Origin: Shimia sp. CNT1-13L.2
GTDB lineage: Bacteria; Pseudomonadota; Alphaproteobacteria; Rhodobacterales; Rhodobacteraceae
Assembly: GCF_024331145.1 (NCBI RefSeq)
Contig: NZ_JANDJO010000002.1
Span: 575,467-639,466 of the forward strand
DNA length: 64,000 nucleotides
Direction: 5' to 3'
Shown here: positions 36,984 to 45,774 of the stretch, piece by piece
Layout: the number at the start of each line of letters is the position of its first letter
How positions within the stretch are numbered: the first letter of the stretch is position 1
Translations under genes and position numbers: made by a program
Notes under the pieces: model-generated
What the model saw: only the letters and a program-made list of their open reading frames with translations
Databases searched by the model: none
Told to the model about the DNA's origin: nothing

Positions 36984-38321
36984 TTAGGCGCCCGGGTTGC
37001 AGGTGCCCAGTTCGCCGCCGAAGATCGCCGGATCGTAGGTAACCTGTGCGGTCGGGGTAACTTCGACGATTTCGAGAAGGTCGAATTCCGAAGTCGGGTT
37101 TTCCTTACCGCGCACAACCAGAACGTCTTTGAAGCACTGGTGGTCTTCCGCACGGTACAGGGTCTTGCCGTTGCCCATGCCGTCGAACTCGAAGCCTTCG
37201 AGAGCTTCTGCAACACCGCAGGGGTTGAAGGTGCCTGCGCGCTCACATGCGTCAGCGTAGAGCATGGCCTGAACGTAGCAGGTGTGTGCAGCCTGCGACG
37301 GCGGGAAGCCGTACTTGGTGCCGAACGACTTGACGAATGCCTTGGAGCCTTCGTCCTGCAGCGACCAGTGCCAGTTGGTGGAACCGTAGATGCCCTTAAC
37401 GTTGGCACCGGCACCCTTGGCCATCAGGCGCGAGTAGAGCGGAACAACGATTTCGAAGTTCTTGTTGTTGACCAGCTTGTCACGCAGGCCGAACTGAACC
37501 GCGTTGGTGAGCGAGTTCACCATGTTGCCGCCGTAGTGGTTCAGAACCAGAACGTCCGCGCCCGATTGCAGAACCGGAGCGATGTAGGACGAGAAGTCGG
37601 TCTGGGTCAGCGGGGTTTTCACGGCCGCAACGGTTTCCCAGCCAAGAGCTTCGGTCGAGGTGCGAACCGCTTCCTCGGTGGTGTAGCCCCAGTTGTAGTC
37701 GGCGGTCAGGTGATAGGCCTTACGGTCGGTGCCGTAGTTGTTGGCCAGGATCGGCGCAAGCGCGGCACCCGACATGTAGGAGTTGAAGAAGTGGCGGAAG
37801 CCGTTGGCCCGCTTGTCCTTGCCGGTGGTGTCGTTCGAGTGGGTCAGGCCGGCCATGAAGATGACGCCTGCCTCCTGGCAGAGTGCCTGTACGGCAACCG
37901 CAACGCCCGAGGACGAACCGCCGGTGATCATGACAGCGCCGTCTTTTTCGATCATCGACTTGGCCGATGCGCGGGCTGCGTCCGATTTGGTTTGGGTGTC
38001 GCCGGTTACGAATTCGACTTTCTTGCCCAGGATGCCGTTACCTTGCAGCGCCTTGGACGAGAAGGTGTTCATCATGCCGCCGTCGCCGCCACCGTTCAGG
38101 TGCTCAACAGCCAGCTCGTATGCGCGCAGTTCGTCTGCACCCTCGTCCGCGTAGGGACCGGTCTGGGGCACGTTGAAGCCCAGGGTCACGGAGCCGCCGG
38201 TGGGCTCGTTGGTGTAGGCAGCAGCAGACGACGCGGTAAAGATGGTCGGAAGCGCTACGCCAGCGCCAGCGACGGCACCGGACTTGAGCACGCCGCGACG
38301 TGTCATAGTGGTTTTGGACAT
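36984..38321 (-). CDS. Substrate-binding protein of a branched-chain-type ABC transporter
   Basis: A 445-residue periplasmic type I binding protein. The N-terminus MSKTTMTRRGVLKSGAVAGAG is a Tat-like signal (RRGVLK). The mature protein has GFNVPQTGPYADEGADELRAYELAVEHLNGGG and GGSSSGVAVAVQALCQEAG, the ligand-cleft segments. Six Cys residues are more than usual for the family. Similar proteins bind branched-chain amino acids, amides or urea; the ligand cannot be fixed from sequence. It heads the operon, divergent from an ScfR-like gene. Confidence 0.88.
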   Translation of the reverse strand: MSKTTMTRRGVLKSGAVAGAGVALPTIFTASSAAAYTNEPTGGSVTLGFNVPQTGPYADEGADELRAYELAVEHLNGGGDGGMMNTFSSKALQGNGILGKKVEFVTGDTQTKSDAARASAKSMIEKDGAVMITGGSSSGVAVAVQALCQEAGVIFMAGLTHSNDTTGKDKRANGFRHFFNSYMSGAALAPILANNYGTDRKAYHLTADYNWGYTTEEAVRTSTEALGWETVAAVKTPLTQTDFSSYIAPVLQSGADVLVLNHYGGNMVNSLTNAVQFGLRDKLVNNKNFEIVVPLYSRLMAKGAGANVKGIYGSTNWHWSLQDEGSKAFVKSFGTKYGFPPSQAAHTCYVQAMLYADACERAGTFNPCGVAEALEGFEFDGMGNGKTLYRAEDHQCFKDVLVVRGKENPTSEFDLLEIVEVTPTAQVTYDPAIFGGELGTCNPGA

Positions 38322-38539
38322 TTAATCCTCCCGTTTGGTAAACAATGGCGATTGGCTCCTCTTCCGCACGCCATAAGCACTTTTGTGCAAATTCATTATC
38401 GGGGAGGGATAGAAAATTCCGCAACAACTGCTTTTAGCGTAACAATTTTTTTGTAAAGTAATCCACAATACCATAGTATGCACTGTAAAGAAATTTTTCG
38501 GCGCTGCAGAAAGCCGTTGAAAACAACAAGGAAAACACC
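38322..38539. promoter_or_regulatory. Divergent promoter region between the ABC transporter and ScfR-like gene
   Basis: This is an AT-rich 218-bp divergent region. It has an inverted repeat tttgtgcaaa (38382-38391), which is also a gcac-tttt-gtgc stem, and two tgtaaag words with an A/T-rich context around 38453 and 38485. These could be binding sites for the adjacent XRE regulator, whose relatives recognise A/T-rich repeats with TTTG/CAAA cores. The function is inferred. Confidence 0.4.
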
Positions 38540-39838
38540 ATGGCCCGCGACACTTTGACAGGCAGCCGTATTCGGGAGCGACGGGCGATGGCGGGGATAC
38601 GTCAATCAGAGCTTGCGCGCGAGGTCGGTATCTCTGCCAGTTACCTCAATCTGATCGAGCACAACAGGCGCAGAATCGGCGGTAAACTCCTTGTGGACAT
38701 AGCCCAGGTGCTTGGGGTGGAGCCATCCCTGTTGAGTGAGGGGGCCGAGGCGGCATTGATCGCGACTCTGCGGGAGGCGGCGGCGGATGCGCCTTCAGTG
38801 CAATCGGAGCTGGACCGGGTGGACGAGTTTGCCGGACGGTTTCCGGGCTGGGCGGAGCTGATTGCGGACAACCACCGCCGGGTGGGCACGCTGGAGCGGG
38901 TTGCGGCCACGCTGACCGACCGGCTGACCCACGATCCGCATCTGGCCACCTCGATGCACGAGGTTCTGACGATGGTAACGGCGATCCGCTCGACCGCGGG
39001 CATTCTGGCCGAAACCAAGGAAATTGAACCGGAATGGCGCAACCGGTTCCAGCGCAACCTGAACGAAGACAGTCAGCGGCTGGCCGAGAGCACGCAGCAG
39101 CTTGTGACTTACCTTGATGGGGCTGGGGATGTGGGGGCGAGCCTGACCTCGCCGATGGAAGAGGTGGAAATGATGCTGGCCGAGCACAATTACCGCTTTA
39201 CCGACCTGGAGGAGAGTGACGAGGGGCTTGAGGCGTTCATCGAGGCGCAACCGCAGCTGACCTCACATGCCTCGCGGGATGTGGCGCTTGGGGTGCTGCG
39301 TCAGCTTAGGCGCGATGCGGTGATGATGCCGCGGGCGAGTTTTGGCAAGGCGATGGGCGAGTGGGGGCTGGATTTCCCGCGTCTTGTAAAAGAATTCCGC
39401 GCGCCGATGGCGGCGGTCATGCGGCGGATTTCCATCCTGTCCAATGATTTCTGGTCGTCGCCCATCGGGATGGTGGTCTGCGACGGCTCGGGAACGCTTA
39501 TCTTTCGCAAGCCGGTCGAGGGGTTCGCGGTGCCAAGGTTCAGCGCGGCCTGTCCGAAATGGCCATTGTTCCAGGCCTTGAACCGGCCTTTGCGGCCGAT
39601 CCACCAGACCGTGACGGTGACGGGGCGGGATGCGCGGCAGTTTGATTGCTATGCCATATCCGAGACCATTGGGCCGCTCGAATTCAACGAAGACCCGCTG
39701 TATCACGCTTTCATGCTGGTGGTGCCGATCGAGGGGGATGCAGGGGCAACGCGCGAGGTTGGCTCAACCTGTCGGGTATGTCCGAGCCTTGACTGTGTCG
39801 GCAGACGGGAACCATCCATTCTTGTTGATGGGATTTGA
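38540..39838 (+). CDS. XRE-family short-chain fatty acid-type regulator (ScfR/RamB-like)
   Basis: A 432-residue regulator. An N-terminal helix-turn-helix (about 9-63, RQSELAREVGISASYLNLIEHNRRRI) is followed by a long helical linker. The C-terminal DUF2083-type domain has a Cys-rich end (CRVCPSLDC), as in RamB/PrpC/ScfR regulators of acetate or propionate metabolism. Unlike canonical members the middle IrrE-like peptidase motif HExxH is not visible. It is 76 bases upstream of a receiver gene and divergent from the ABC transporter. Confidence 0.82.
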   Translation: MARDTLTGSRIRERRAMAGIRQSELAREVGISASYLNLIEHNRRRIGGKLLVDIAQVLGVEPSLLSEGAEAALIATLREAAADAPSVQSELDRVDEFAGRFPGWAELIADNHRRVGTLERVAATLTDRLTHDPHLATSMHEVLTMVTAIRSTAGILAETKEIEPEWRNRFQRNLNEDSQRLAESTQQLVTYLDGAGDVGASLTSPMEEVEMMLAEHNYRFTDLEESDEGLEAFIEAQPQLTSHASRDVALGVLRQLRRDAVMMPRASFGKAMGEWGLDFPRLVKEFRAPMAAVMRRISILSNDFWSSPIGMVVCDGSGTLIFRKPVEGFAVPRFSAACPKWPLFQALNRPLRPIHQTVTVTGRDARQFDCYAISETIGPLEFNEDPLYHAFMLVVPIEGDAGATREVGSTCRVCPSLDCVGRREPSILVDGI

Positions 39839-39914
39839 CTTGGCTTTTTGGTGCGGGCAGTTAAGATCGGCGGGCGCGGCCGTAACATCGGTTGAGGCAG
39901 GGAGGGTATAATGT

Positions 39915-40283
39915 ATGGGAAAGAGCGTTCTTCTGATTGAGGACGAGCCGAACATTATTGAGGCGATCAGTTTCATCCTGTCGCGGGATGGCTGGGCTGT
40001 TTCCACGCATTCGAACGGGCATGATGCGGTTGACGTCGTGCGTGGCGCGGTGCCCGATATTCTCATTCTCGACGTGATGCTGCCGGGCAAGAGCGGGTTC
40101 GACATCCTGCGCGAATTGCGTGAAACCCATGGACCCGAGAGCCTGCCGGTGCTGATGCTGACCGCGCGTGGCCAGTTGAAGGATCGCGAAATGGCGGAAA
40201 AGGCCGGTGTGAACCGGTTCATGACCAAGCCGTTCTCTAATGCTGAAGTGCTTGAGGCGGTGCGCGATCTGGTCGACGCATGA
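39915..40283 (+). CDS. Single-domain response regulator
   Basis: A 122-residue CheY-like receiver without output domain. The acidic pocket E9/D10, phospho-acceptor D53 (ILILDVMLPG), T83 and K105 (FMTKPF) are present. It overlaps the next gene by ATGA and is two genes upstream of a transporter-linked histidine kinase that is the likely partner. Without an effector domain it probably acts through protein contacts or in a phosphorelay. Confidence 0.9.
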   Translation: MGKSVLLIEDEPNIIEAISFILSRDGWAVSTHSNGHDAVDVVRGAVPDILILDVMLPGKSGFDILRELRETHGPESLPVLMLTARGQLKDREMAEKAGVNRFMTKPFSNAEVLEAVRDLVDA

Positions 40284-40546
40284 GCAAGCGGCAGAGTTCC
40301 GTTTTCTTGCAAAGGCGAAACTATCGCCGCAGGCGCCTTGTTGACCTGATCCGCATGATGCCGGTGATCGGCGCGCTGCTCTGGGCGGTGCCCCTGTTGT
40401 GGCCGACGGGTGAAGATGGCGGCGTGACCACGTCAAAGGCGCTGGTTTACGTATTTCTGGTGTGGTTCGGGCTGGTGGTCGTCACGGCGCTGTTGTCGCG
40501 GCTGGCGTTGACGGCGCAGGTGGACGAGAACCTCAAGGACGGCTAG
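40280..40546 (+). CDS. Small two-helix membrane protein next to the symporter-kinase
   Basis: An 88-residue protein with a basic N-terminus (RRNYRRRRLVDLIRMM) and two membrane segments (about 28-42 and 53-74). Size and place directly before a sodium/solute symporter domain recall small symporter subunits of the DUF4212 type, but the sequence match is weak. It overlaps the receiver gene by four bases, and its stop codon is immediately followed by the ATG of the kinase, so all three are coupled. Confidence 0.75.
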   Translation: MSKRQSSVFLQRRNYRRRRLVDLIRMMPVIGALLWAVPLLWPTGEDGGVTTSKALVYVFLVWFGLVVVTALLSRLALTAQVDENLKDG

Positions 40547-43237
40547 ATGGCGACGCTCAACATACTTGTGGCGGTCTGCCTGATCTACGTGATTTTCCTC
40601 TTCGTGGTGGCCTTTGCCGCCGAACGCGAGGCGCGGCGGGGTAAGGGCGGGTGGCTGCGGTCGCCGCTGGTCTATACGCTGTCGCTGTCGATTTACTGTA
40701 CTGCGTGGACGTTCTACGGGGCGGTAGGTTATGCCGCGCGGTCGGGGCTTGAATACCTGACTATCTATATCGGCCCGAGCCTCGTGATGATTGGCTGGTG
40801 GTGGATCCTGCGCAAGCTGGTGCGGATCGGCCGGGCACAGCGGGCGACCTCGATTGCCGACCTGATTTCCTCGCGATATGGCAAGTCTAACCTGCTGGCG
40901 GTGGGGGTGACGATCCTCGCCGTGATCGGAACCACGCCCTATATTGCGCTTCAATTGCAATCGGTTACGCTTAGTTTTGCGGTGTTTTCCGACGCTGGAT
41001 CGACCTTTGAGGCGCTGGCGGATCAGGAAAGCACGGCGCTGTTGGTCGCGATGGGGCTGGCGTTGTTCACGATCCTGTTCGGCACCCGGAACCTTGACGT
41101 GAACGAACGCCATCACGGTGTGGTCATGGCCATCGCGGTGGAGGCCATCGTAAAGCTTTTTGCGCTCTTGGCGGTTGGGGTGTTCGTGGTCTGGGGCGTT
41201 GGTGGGGGCCTGTCGGAGACACTGGACAAGATCGATGCCTCGAAGATCGGCATGTGGGAGATGCGTGGAGATCGCTGGGCCTCGCTGATCTTCTTGTCGG
41301 CGGCGGCCTTTCTGTGCTTGCCGCGCATGTTCCAGGTGATGGTGGTGGAAAACGATGATGAAAGCCACCTGCGCACCGCATCCTGGGCGTTTCCGGCCTA
41401 TATCATGGTGATGAGCCTGTTCGTGGTGCCAATCGCGGTGGTGGGGCTGGACCTGTTGCCGGAAGGATCGAACCCTGACCTCTTTGTCCTTACGTTGCCG
41501 TTGGCGACGGGGAACGAGGGGCTGGCGATGCTCTCTTTCCTTGGTGGGTTTTCCTCGGCGACGTCGATGGTGATCGTGGCGGCGCTGGCGTTGTCGACGA
41601 TGGTGTCGAACCATATCGTGATGCCGATCTGGCTGACGGCGACAGGTGGCGGTGCGACGGTTTCGGGCGACGTGCGCAACGTGGTGATCCTGGCGCGGCG
41701 GTTCTCGATTGCGGGGGTGGTGTTCCTTGGGTTCCTGTATTTCCAGCTTTCGGGTGGCGGCACCGCGCTGGCCTCGATTGGTCTTGTTTCCTTTGCTGGT
41801 GTCGCGCAGTTCCTGCCGGTGTTGCTGGGCGGGGTTTTCTGGCGGGGCGCGACACGCAACGGGGCCTTTGCCGGTTTGACCGTGGGGTTCATGGTCTGGG
41901 CCTATTGCCTGATGCTGCCAAGCTTCGGCCCCGGCGTTCTGATCCCGGAAACAGTAATGGAGCACGGGATCTTCGGGATTGATTGGCTGCGGCCCTATGC
42001 GTTGTTCGGGATCGAGGGAATGGATCCGCTGGTCCATGCAGTCCTGTGGTCTATATCGCTGAATTCAGTTGTGTTTTTCCTTGCGTCCCTGATCGGGTTT
42101 CCAACCCCGCTTGAGCGTTTACAGGGCGCGCAGTTCGTGAATGTCTACGAACACACGGAGAACCTCCAGAGCTGGAGCGGCAGCTTCGCGCAGAGTGAAG
42201 ACCTGATGGTGATGTCGCAGCGTATTCTTGGCGCGCGTGAGGCGCAGATCCTGTTTGAAAGCGAGGCCCAACGGCAGGGTGTGGGCGGTTACCTGCCCGA
42301 GCCCAGCCCGGATTTCCTGCTGGTGCTGGAGCGTGAGTTGTCGGGTTCGGTTGGGGCGGCGACGGCCCATGCGATGATTGGCCAGATCGTTGGCGGGGCC
42401 TCGGTTTCGGTGGAAGACCTGATGGCGGTGGCGGATGAAACCGCGCAGATGATGGAGTATTCCAGCCGCCTTGAGGCCAAGTCGGAAGAGCAGAGCCGGA
42501 CTGCGCGGCAGTTGCGGCAGGCCAACGAGAAGCTGACCGAGATTTCGGTGCAGAAGGATGCCTTTTTGAGCCAGGTGAGCCATGAATTGCGCACGCCGAT
42601 GACCTCGATTCGGGCGTTCTCGGAAATCCTGCGGGATAGCGAGCGGCTGAGCGAGGTGGAGAAGGTCAAGTATTCCTCGATCATCCATGACGAGGCGTTG
42701 CGTCTGACCCGTCTTCTGGATGACCTGCTGGACCTGAGTGTGCTTGAGAACGGGCAGGTGAACCTTAACGTGCAGACCGGTGATCTGGGCGCGCTTCTGG
42801 ATCATGCGCTGGCCTCGGCGCTGACGGGGGCGGGCAGTGAAGGGTTTACCGTGCGCCGGGATCAGGCCAAGGAGGCGGTTGCGCTGAATACCGATCTGGA
42901 TCGCCTGAGCCAGGTGTTCATCAACCTGATCGCCAATGCGCGCAAATACTGTGATGCAGAGGCGCCCGCGCTGACCATTCGTGTTGTGCAGAACGGGGCC
43001 TCGGTACTGGTGGATTTCGTGGACAACGGATCGGGTATTTCCAAGAAAGATCAGGCGGTTATCTTTGAGAAGTTCGCGCGGGTCGGGGAGATGAAAGCCG
43101 GCGGCGCGGGGCTTGGGCTGGCGATTTGCCGCGAGATCATGGCGCGGCTTGGCGGGTCGGTGAACTATTTGCCGGGACAGGGCGGTGCTGCGTTTCGGGT
43201 GATCGTTCCAAGGACGTTGCGCAAGGCGGCGGAATAG
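40547..43237 (+). CDS. Sodium/solute symporter-histidine kinase fusion (CbrA/CrbS-like)
   Basis: An 896-residue protein. About 500 N-terminal residues form a 13-helix SSS-type transporter (YTLSLSIYCTAWTFYGAVGYAARSG; GGFSSATSMVIVAALALSTM). A PAS/STAC-like linker, a dimerisation domain with H679 (SHELRTP) and a catalytic domain with N-box INLIANARKY, DNGSGIS and GAGLGLAICREIM follow. Homologues sense or move histidine, acetate or related small metabolites. The receiver and small membrane protein upstream form one coupled operon with it. Confidence 0.93.
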   Translation: MATLNILVAVCLIYVIFLFVVAFAAEREARRGKGGWLRSPLVYTLSLSIYCTAWTFYGAVGYAARSGLEYLTIYIGPSLVMIGWWWILRKLVRIGRAQRATSIADLISSRYGKSNLLAVGVTILAVIGTTPYIALQLQSVTLSFAVFSDAGSTFEALADQESTALLVAMGLALFTILFGTRNLDVNERHHGVVMAIAVEAIVKLFALLAVGVFVVWGVGGGLSETLDKIDASKIGMWEMRGDRWASLIFLSAAAFLCLPRMFQVMVVENDDESHLRTASWAFPAYIMVMSLFVVPIAVVGLDLLPEGSNPDLFVLTLPLATGNEGLAMLSFLGGFSSATSMVIVAALALSTMVSNHIVMPIWLTATGGGATVSGDVRNVVILARRFSIAGVVFLGFLYFQLSGGGTALASIGLVSFAGVAQFLPVLLGGVFWRGATRNGAFAGLTVGFMVWAYCLMLPSFGPGVLIPETVMEHGIFGIDWLRPYALFGIEGMDPLVHAVLWSISLNSVVFFLASLIGFPTPLERLQGAQFVNVYEHTENLQSWSGSFAQSEDLMVMSQRILGAREAQILFESEAQRQGVGGYLPEPSPDFLLVLERELSGSVGAATAHAMIGQIVGGASVSVEDLMAVADETAQMMEYSSRLEAKSEEQSRTARQLRQANEKLTEISVQKDAFLSQVSHELRTPMTSIRAFSEILRDSERLSEVEKVKYSSIIHDEALRLTRLLDDLLDLSVLENGQVNLNVQTGDLGALLDHALASALTGAGSEGFTVRRDQAKEAVALNTDLDRLSQVFINLIANARKYCDAEAPALTIRVVQNGASVLVDFVDNGSGISKKDQAVIFEKFARVGEMKAGGAGLGLAICREIMARLGGSVNYLPGQGGAAFRVIVPRTLRKAAE

Positions 43238-43306
43238 GGGTGTTGTAAAGCCTCTGGTAACCTCGTGTGCCTAGACTGGGGTGATACTCGTGTCAGGCAG
43301 CAGGCA

Positions 43307-44386
43307 ATGACGGAACAGGACGTAAAATCGGTCTTGCGAAAGATGGCGACGCCCAAGGGCAGCGCGGGAACGGTGCGGGCCGTGCCGGTGGCGCGGCTGA
43401 TGCGGCGCGCGCTTGAGACGGCGGCGCAGGACAGCCTTGGGGTGCCGCTCGAGGTGCGGTCTGTGCGGCAGTCATCGGTCAAACACGAGGACCTGCGTGA
43501 ACTGTTTGCCGGTTTCGGGTTCATGGCGCTTCTTGAGGGGAGGCCCGCCGCAGGTGTCGCGATCGAAACCCCGGTGTTGGGTGGCGTGGTCGAGCATCAG
43601 ACCATCGGCACCGTGTTGCCGCAAGGCGCGGGCGAGCGGCCGCCGACACGGGTGGATGCGGCGTTGATGGCACCGCTTCTGGATGATGCGCTGACGCGGT
43701 ATTCGCAGAGCCTCGAGACGGCGGATACGTCGTTCTGGGGGCGCAATTATGCCTTTGGGGCGATGGTGCCAGAGGCGCGAACACTTGTTCTGGCGCTGGG
43801 GGACGGGCTGTATCACCTGTTCGAGATGGAGGTGTCCCTTGCCAGTGGCGCGCGCGAAGGGCGGCTTGTCATGGCCTTTCCCGACCATGTGGAACCGGCA
43901 GAGGAGCAAGAGGGCGGGGATGCGGTGTCAGAGACCGTGCGGCAGGGCGTGCTTTCGGCCCATGTCACGCTGGATGCGGTGCTGGCGCGGGTGCAGCTTC
44001 CCTTGTCGCAGCTTCAGGGCCTTTCGGTTGGCGAGACAATCCCGCTTGAGGCTGGTGTGCTGGACCGGACCTGGCTTGTGATGGAAGAGGGGGGCGTGTC
44101 GGCGCAGGTCACGCTTGGCCAGATGAATGGCGCGCGGGCTGTGCGGCTGATCGGGCAGGCCGGACGGGGCGAAGAGGGCGGTGAAAAAGATGCGACGGCG
44201 TTCGTGCAGATGCACGAGGAGGCGCGGGTGGCCGAACCTGACCTGTCGGATTTGCCGGAGGTGGCCCTTGATATGCCGATGATGGATCTTGAGACTGGTA
44301 TGGAAGACGGCGAAGCCCTCGATGATCTGGAAGATCTGTTATCGGGAGAGGGCTTGGCCGAAGATGATATCGCCTTAACCGCCTGA
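43307..44386 (+). CDS. FliM/FliN-family flagellar motor switch protein
   Basis: A 359-residue protein from the ATG at 43307 (MTEQDVKSVLRKM). It has a CheC-like middle domain and a SpoA C-ring domain with VRLPLSQ-like VQLPLSQLQGLSVGETIPLEAG at about 242-263. A Asp/Glu-rich tail of about 60 residues follows. The N-terminal CheY-binding motif of E. coli FliM is not obvious. No other flagellar gene is in the window. The 3' end overlaps a convergent gene by 12 bases. Confidence 0.82.
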   Translation: MTEQDVKSVLRKMATPKGSAGTVRAVPVARLMRRALETAAQDSLGVPLEVRSVRQSSVKHEDLRELFAGFGFMALLEGRPAAGVAIETPVLGGVVEHQTIGTVLPQGAGERPPTRVDAALMAPLLDDALTRYSQSLETADTSFWGRNYAFGAMVPEARTLVLALGDGLYHLFEMEVSLASGAREGRLVMAFPDHVEPAEEQEGGDAVSETVRQGVLSAHVTLDAVLARVQLPLSQLQGLSVGETIPLEAGVLDRTWLVMEEGGVSAQVTLGQMNGARAVRLIGQAGRGEEGGEKDATAFVQMHEEARVAEPDLSDLPEVALDMPMMDLETGMEDGEALDDLEDLLSGEGLAEDDIALTA

Positions 44387-44803
44387 CGCCAGCGAGGCGA
44401 TGCGGGGCGCGAGCGGGCGCATGTCATAGCCGCCCTGCGCTGCGGCGTTGACGATTTCGTCAACCGTGAGGGTATCGGCATGGCCCAGCGACCAGCACAC
44501 CGTCGAGCGGGTGCCGGATGCGCAATAGGCCAGAACCTTGCCGGGGGCCTCTTCCAGCGTCTTGCGTTGCAGGGCGCAGCGGTCGGGCGTCATGGTGTCA
44601 TGGGTCAGAGGGTTGACCACGAAGGTCAACCCGGCCGCCGTTACCGCGTCACCGATGGCATCGGCTTGATGCGAGGGCGGAACCTCGGCATCGGGGCGGT
44701 TGCAGATGACATGTGTGAACCCTGCGTCGGCGAGGGCGGCAACGTCCTCGGCCGAGATTTGCGGGGCAACGAAGTATCGGGGCGTGATCTGACGAATATC
44801 CAT
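44375..44803 (-). CDS. TIGR01244-family sulfur transferase/phosphatase-like protein
   Basis: A 142-residue protein starting at the ATG at 44803 (MDIRQITPRYFVAPQI). It has the dual-specificity-phosphatase-like active-site loop CASGTRS (C94 to R99) used for sulfur transfer or phosphatase chemistry in the BLH/TIGR01244 family. It is the last gene of a block with two YeeE/YedE permeases and a persulfide-dioxygenase-like enzyme, which points to sulfide or persulfide handling. Confidence 0.88.
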   Translation of the reverse strand: MDIRQITPRYFVAPQISAEDVAALADAGFTHVICNRPDAEVPPSHQADAIGDAVTAAGLTFVVNPLTHDTMTPDRCALQRKTLEEAPGKVLAYCASGTRSTVCWSLGHADTLTVDEIVNAAAQGGYDMRPLAPRIASLASGG

Positions 44804-44814
44804 GATGCTCTCGA

Positions 44815-45249
44815 TTACTCGGCTGGAACCGCCTTGTCCAGTTGCGAGCGCACCATCGGTGCGGCCCACATTCCGGCGAGCATGGCCACGAGGAAGACCC
44901 AGTGCGGCCAACCGCCATAAGACAGAGAGGCAACGGCCGGTCCGGGGCAGAGGCCGGCGAGGCCCCAGCCGGCACCGAAGAGGACCGAGCCTAGAACGAG
45001 GTTGCGGCCGATTTTGGGTTCCGGCGGGGTGGGGAACTCTCCGCCAACAATCGGGCGGCGGCCCTTGGTGAGCATCCAGGCGATGGCCATGGGCAGGATT
45101 GCCCCGCCCATCACGAAGGCAAGGGTCGGATCCCAGTTGCCGAAGACATCAAGCCAGCCCTGCACCTTGGTGGTGTCGGTCATGCCGGAGACGAAGAGGC
45201 CGGCACCGAACAGGCCACCCGCGATGAAAGCAAACACAAGGCGCTGCAT
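44815..45249 (-). CDS. YeeE/YedE-type sulfur transporter half (DUF6691)
   Basis: A 144-residue membrane protein starting at 45249. It has GLFGAGLFVSGMTDTTKVQGWLDVFGNWDPTLAFVMGGA and LCPGPAVASL, the second-half signature of YeeE/YedE thiosulfate-type channels. Its ATG overlaps the stop of the other half-gene (ATGA), so the two halves are translated together and probably form one channel. Confidence 0.88.
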   Translation of the reverse strand: MQRLVFAFIAGGLFGAGLFVSGMTDTTKVQGWLDVFGNWDPTLAFVMGGAILPMAIAWMLTKGRRPIVGGEFPTPPEPKIGRNLVLGSVLFGAGWGLAGLCPGPAVASLSYGGWPHWVFLVAMLAGMWAAPMVRSQLDKAVPAE

Positions 45250-45686
45250 CAGATCACCCCCAGAATGTGACGGAAGAGGACCACGGTCAGGCCACCTGCC
45301 ATGATGTAGAAGACGGTGGCGACCATGCCGCGCAGCGACAGGCGCGAGATACCGCAGACCCCGTGTCCGGAGGTGCAGCCATTGGCGATACGGGTGCCGA
45401 TGCCGACAAGGAGACCCGCTGCAACCAGCACGGCGAGGTTCTCGCTGGCGTGGGTTTCGAAGGGGCGGTAGAGCGGTTTCAGCACGATCGGCAGCAGGAA
45501 GACCCCGATCAGAAAGACAATGCGTTCCATGGCCGAACTGCGGCCCGATCCATCGACGAGGCCGCCGATGATACCGCTGGCGCCCATGACGCGCCCGTTG
45601 GCAAGAAGGAAGACGGCACCGCCGGTGCCGATCAGGAGGCCGCCAACCAGCCCCCAGATCCAATCAACTGGGATAGATTCAAACAT
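45249..45686 (-). CDS. YeeE/YedE-type sulfur transporter half
   Basis: A 145-residue membrane protein with the family signature GGLLIGTGGAVFLLANGRVMGASGIIGG and the conserved Cys motif NGCTSGHGVCG. These Cys residues face the channel and are thought to pass sulfur compounds. It is coupled to the DUF6691 half downstream. The persulfide-dioxygenase-like gene is 88 bases upstream on the same strand. Confidence 0.9.
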   Translation of the reverse strand: MFESIPVDWIWGLVGGLLIGTGGAVFLLANGRVMGASGIIGGLVDGSGRSSAMERIVFLIGVFLLPIVLKPLYRPFETHASENLAVLVAAGLLVGIGTRIANGCTSGHGVCGISRLSLRGMVATVFYIMAGGLTVVLFRHILGVI

Positions 45687-45774
45687 CGCATTTCCTCTTG
45701 GTCCTGATGCGAGACTATGAGGTGGCGCGCCCTATCCGCATTTGGACGCGACACCGGTGTTCTTTGGAAAGGGG

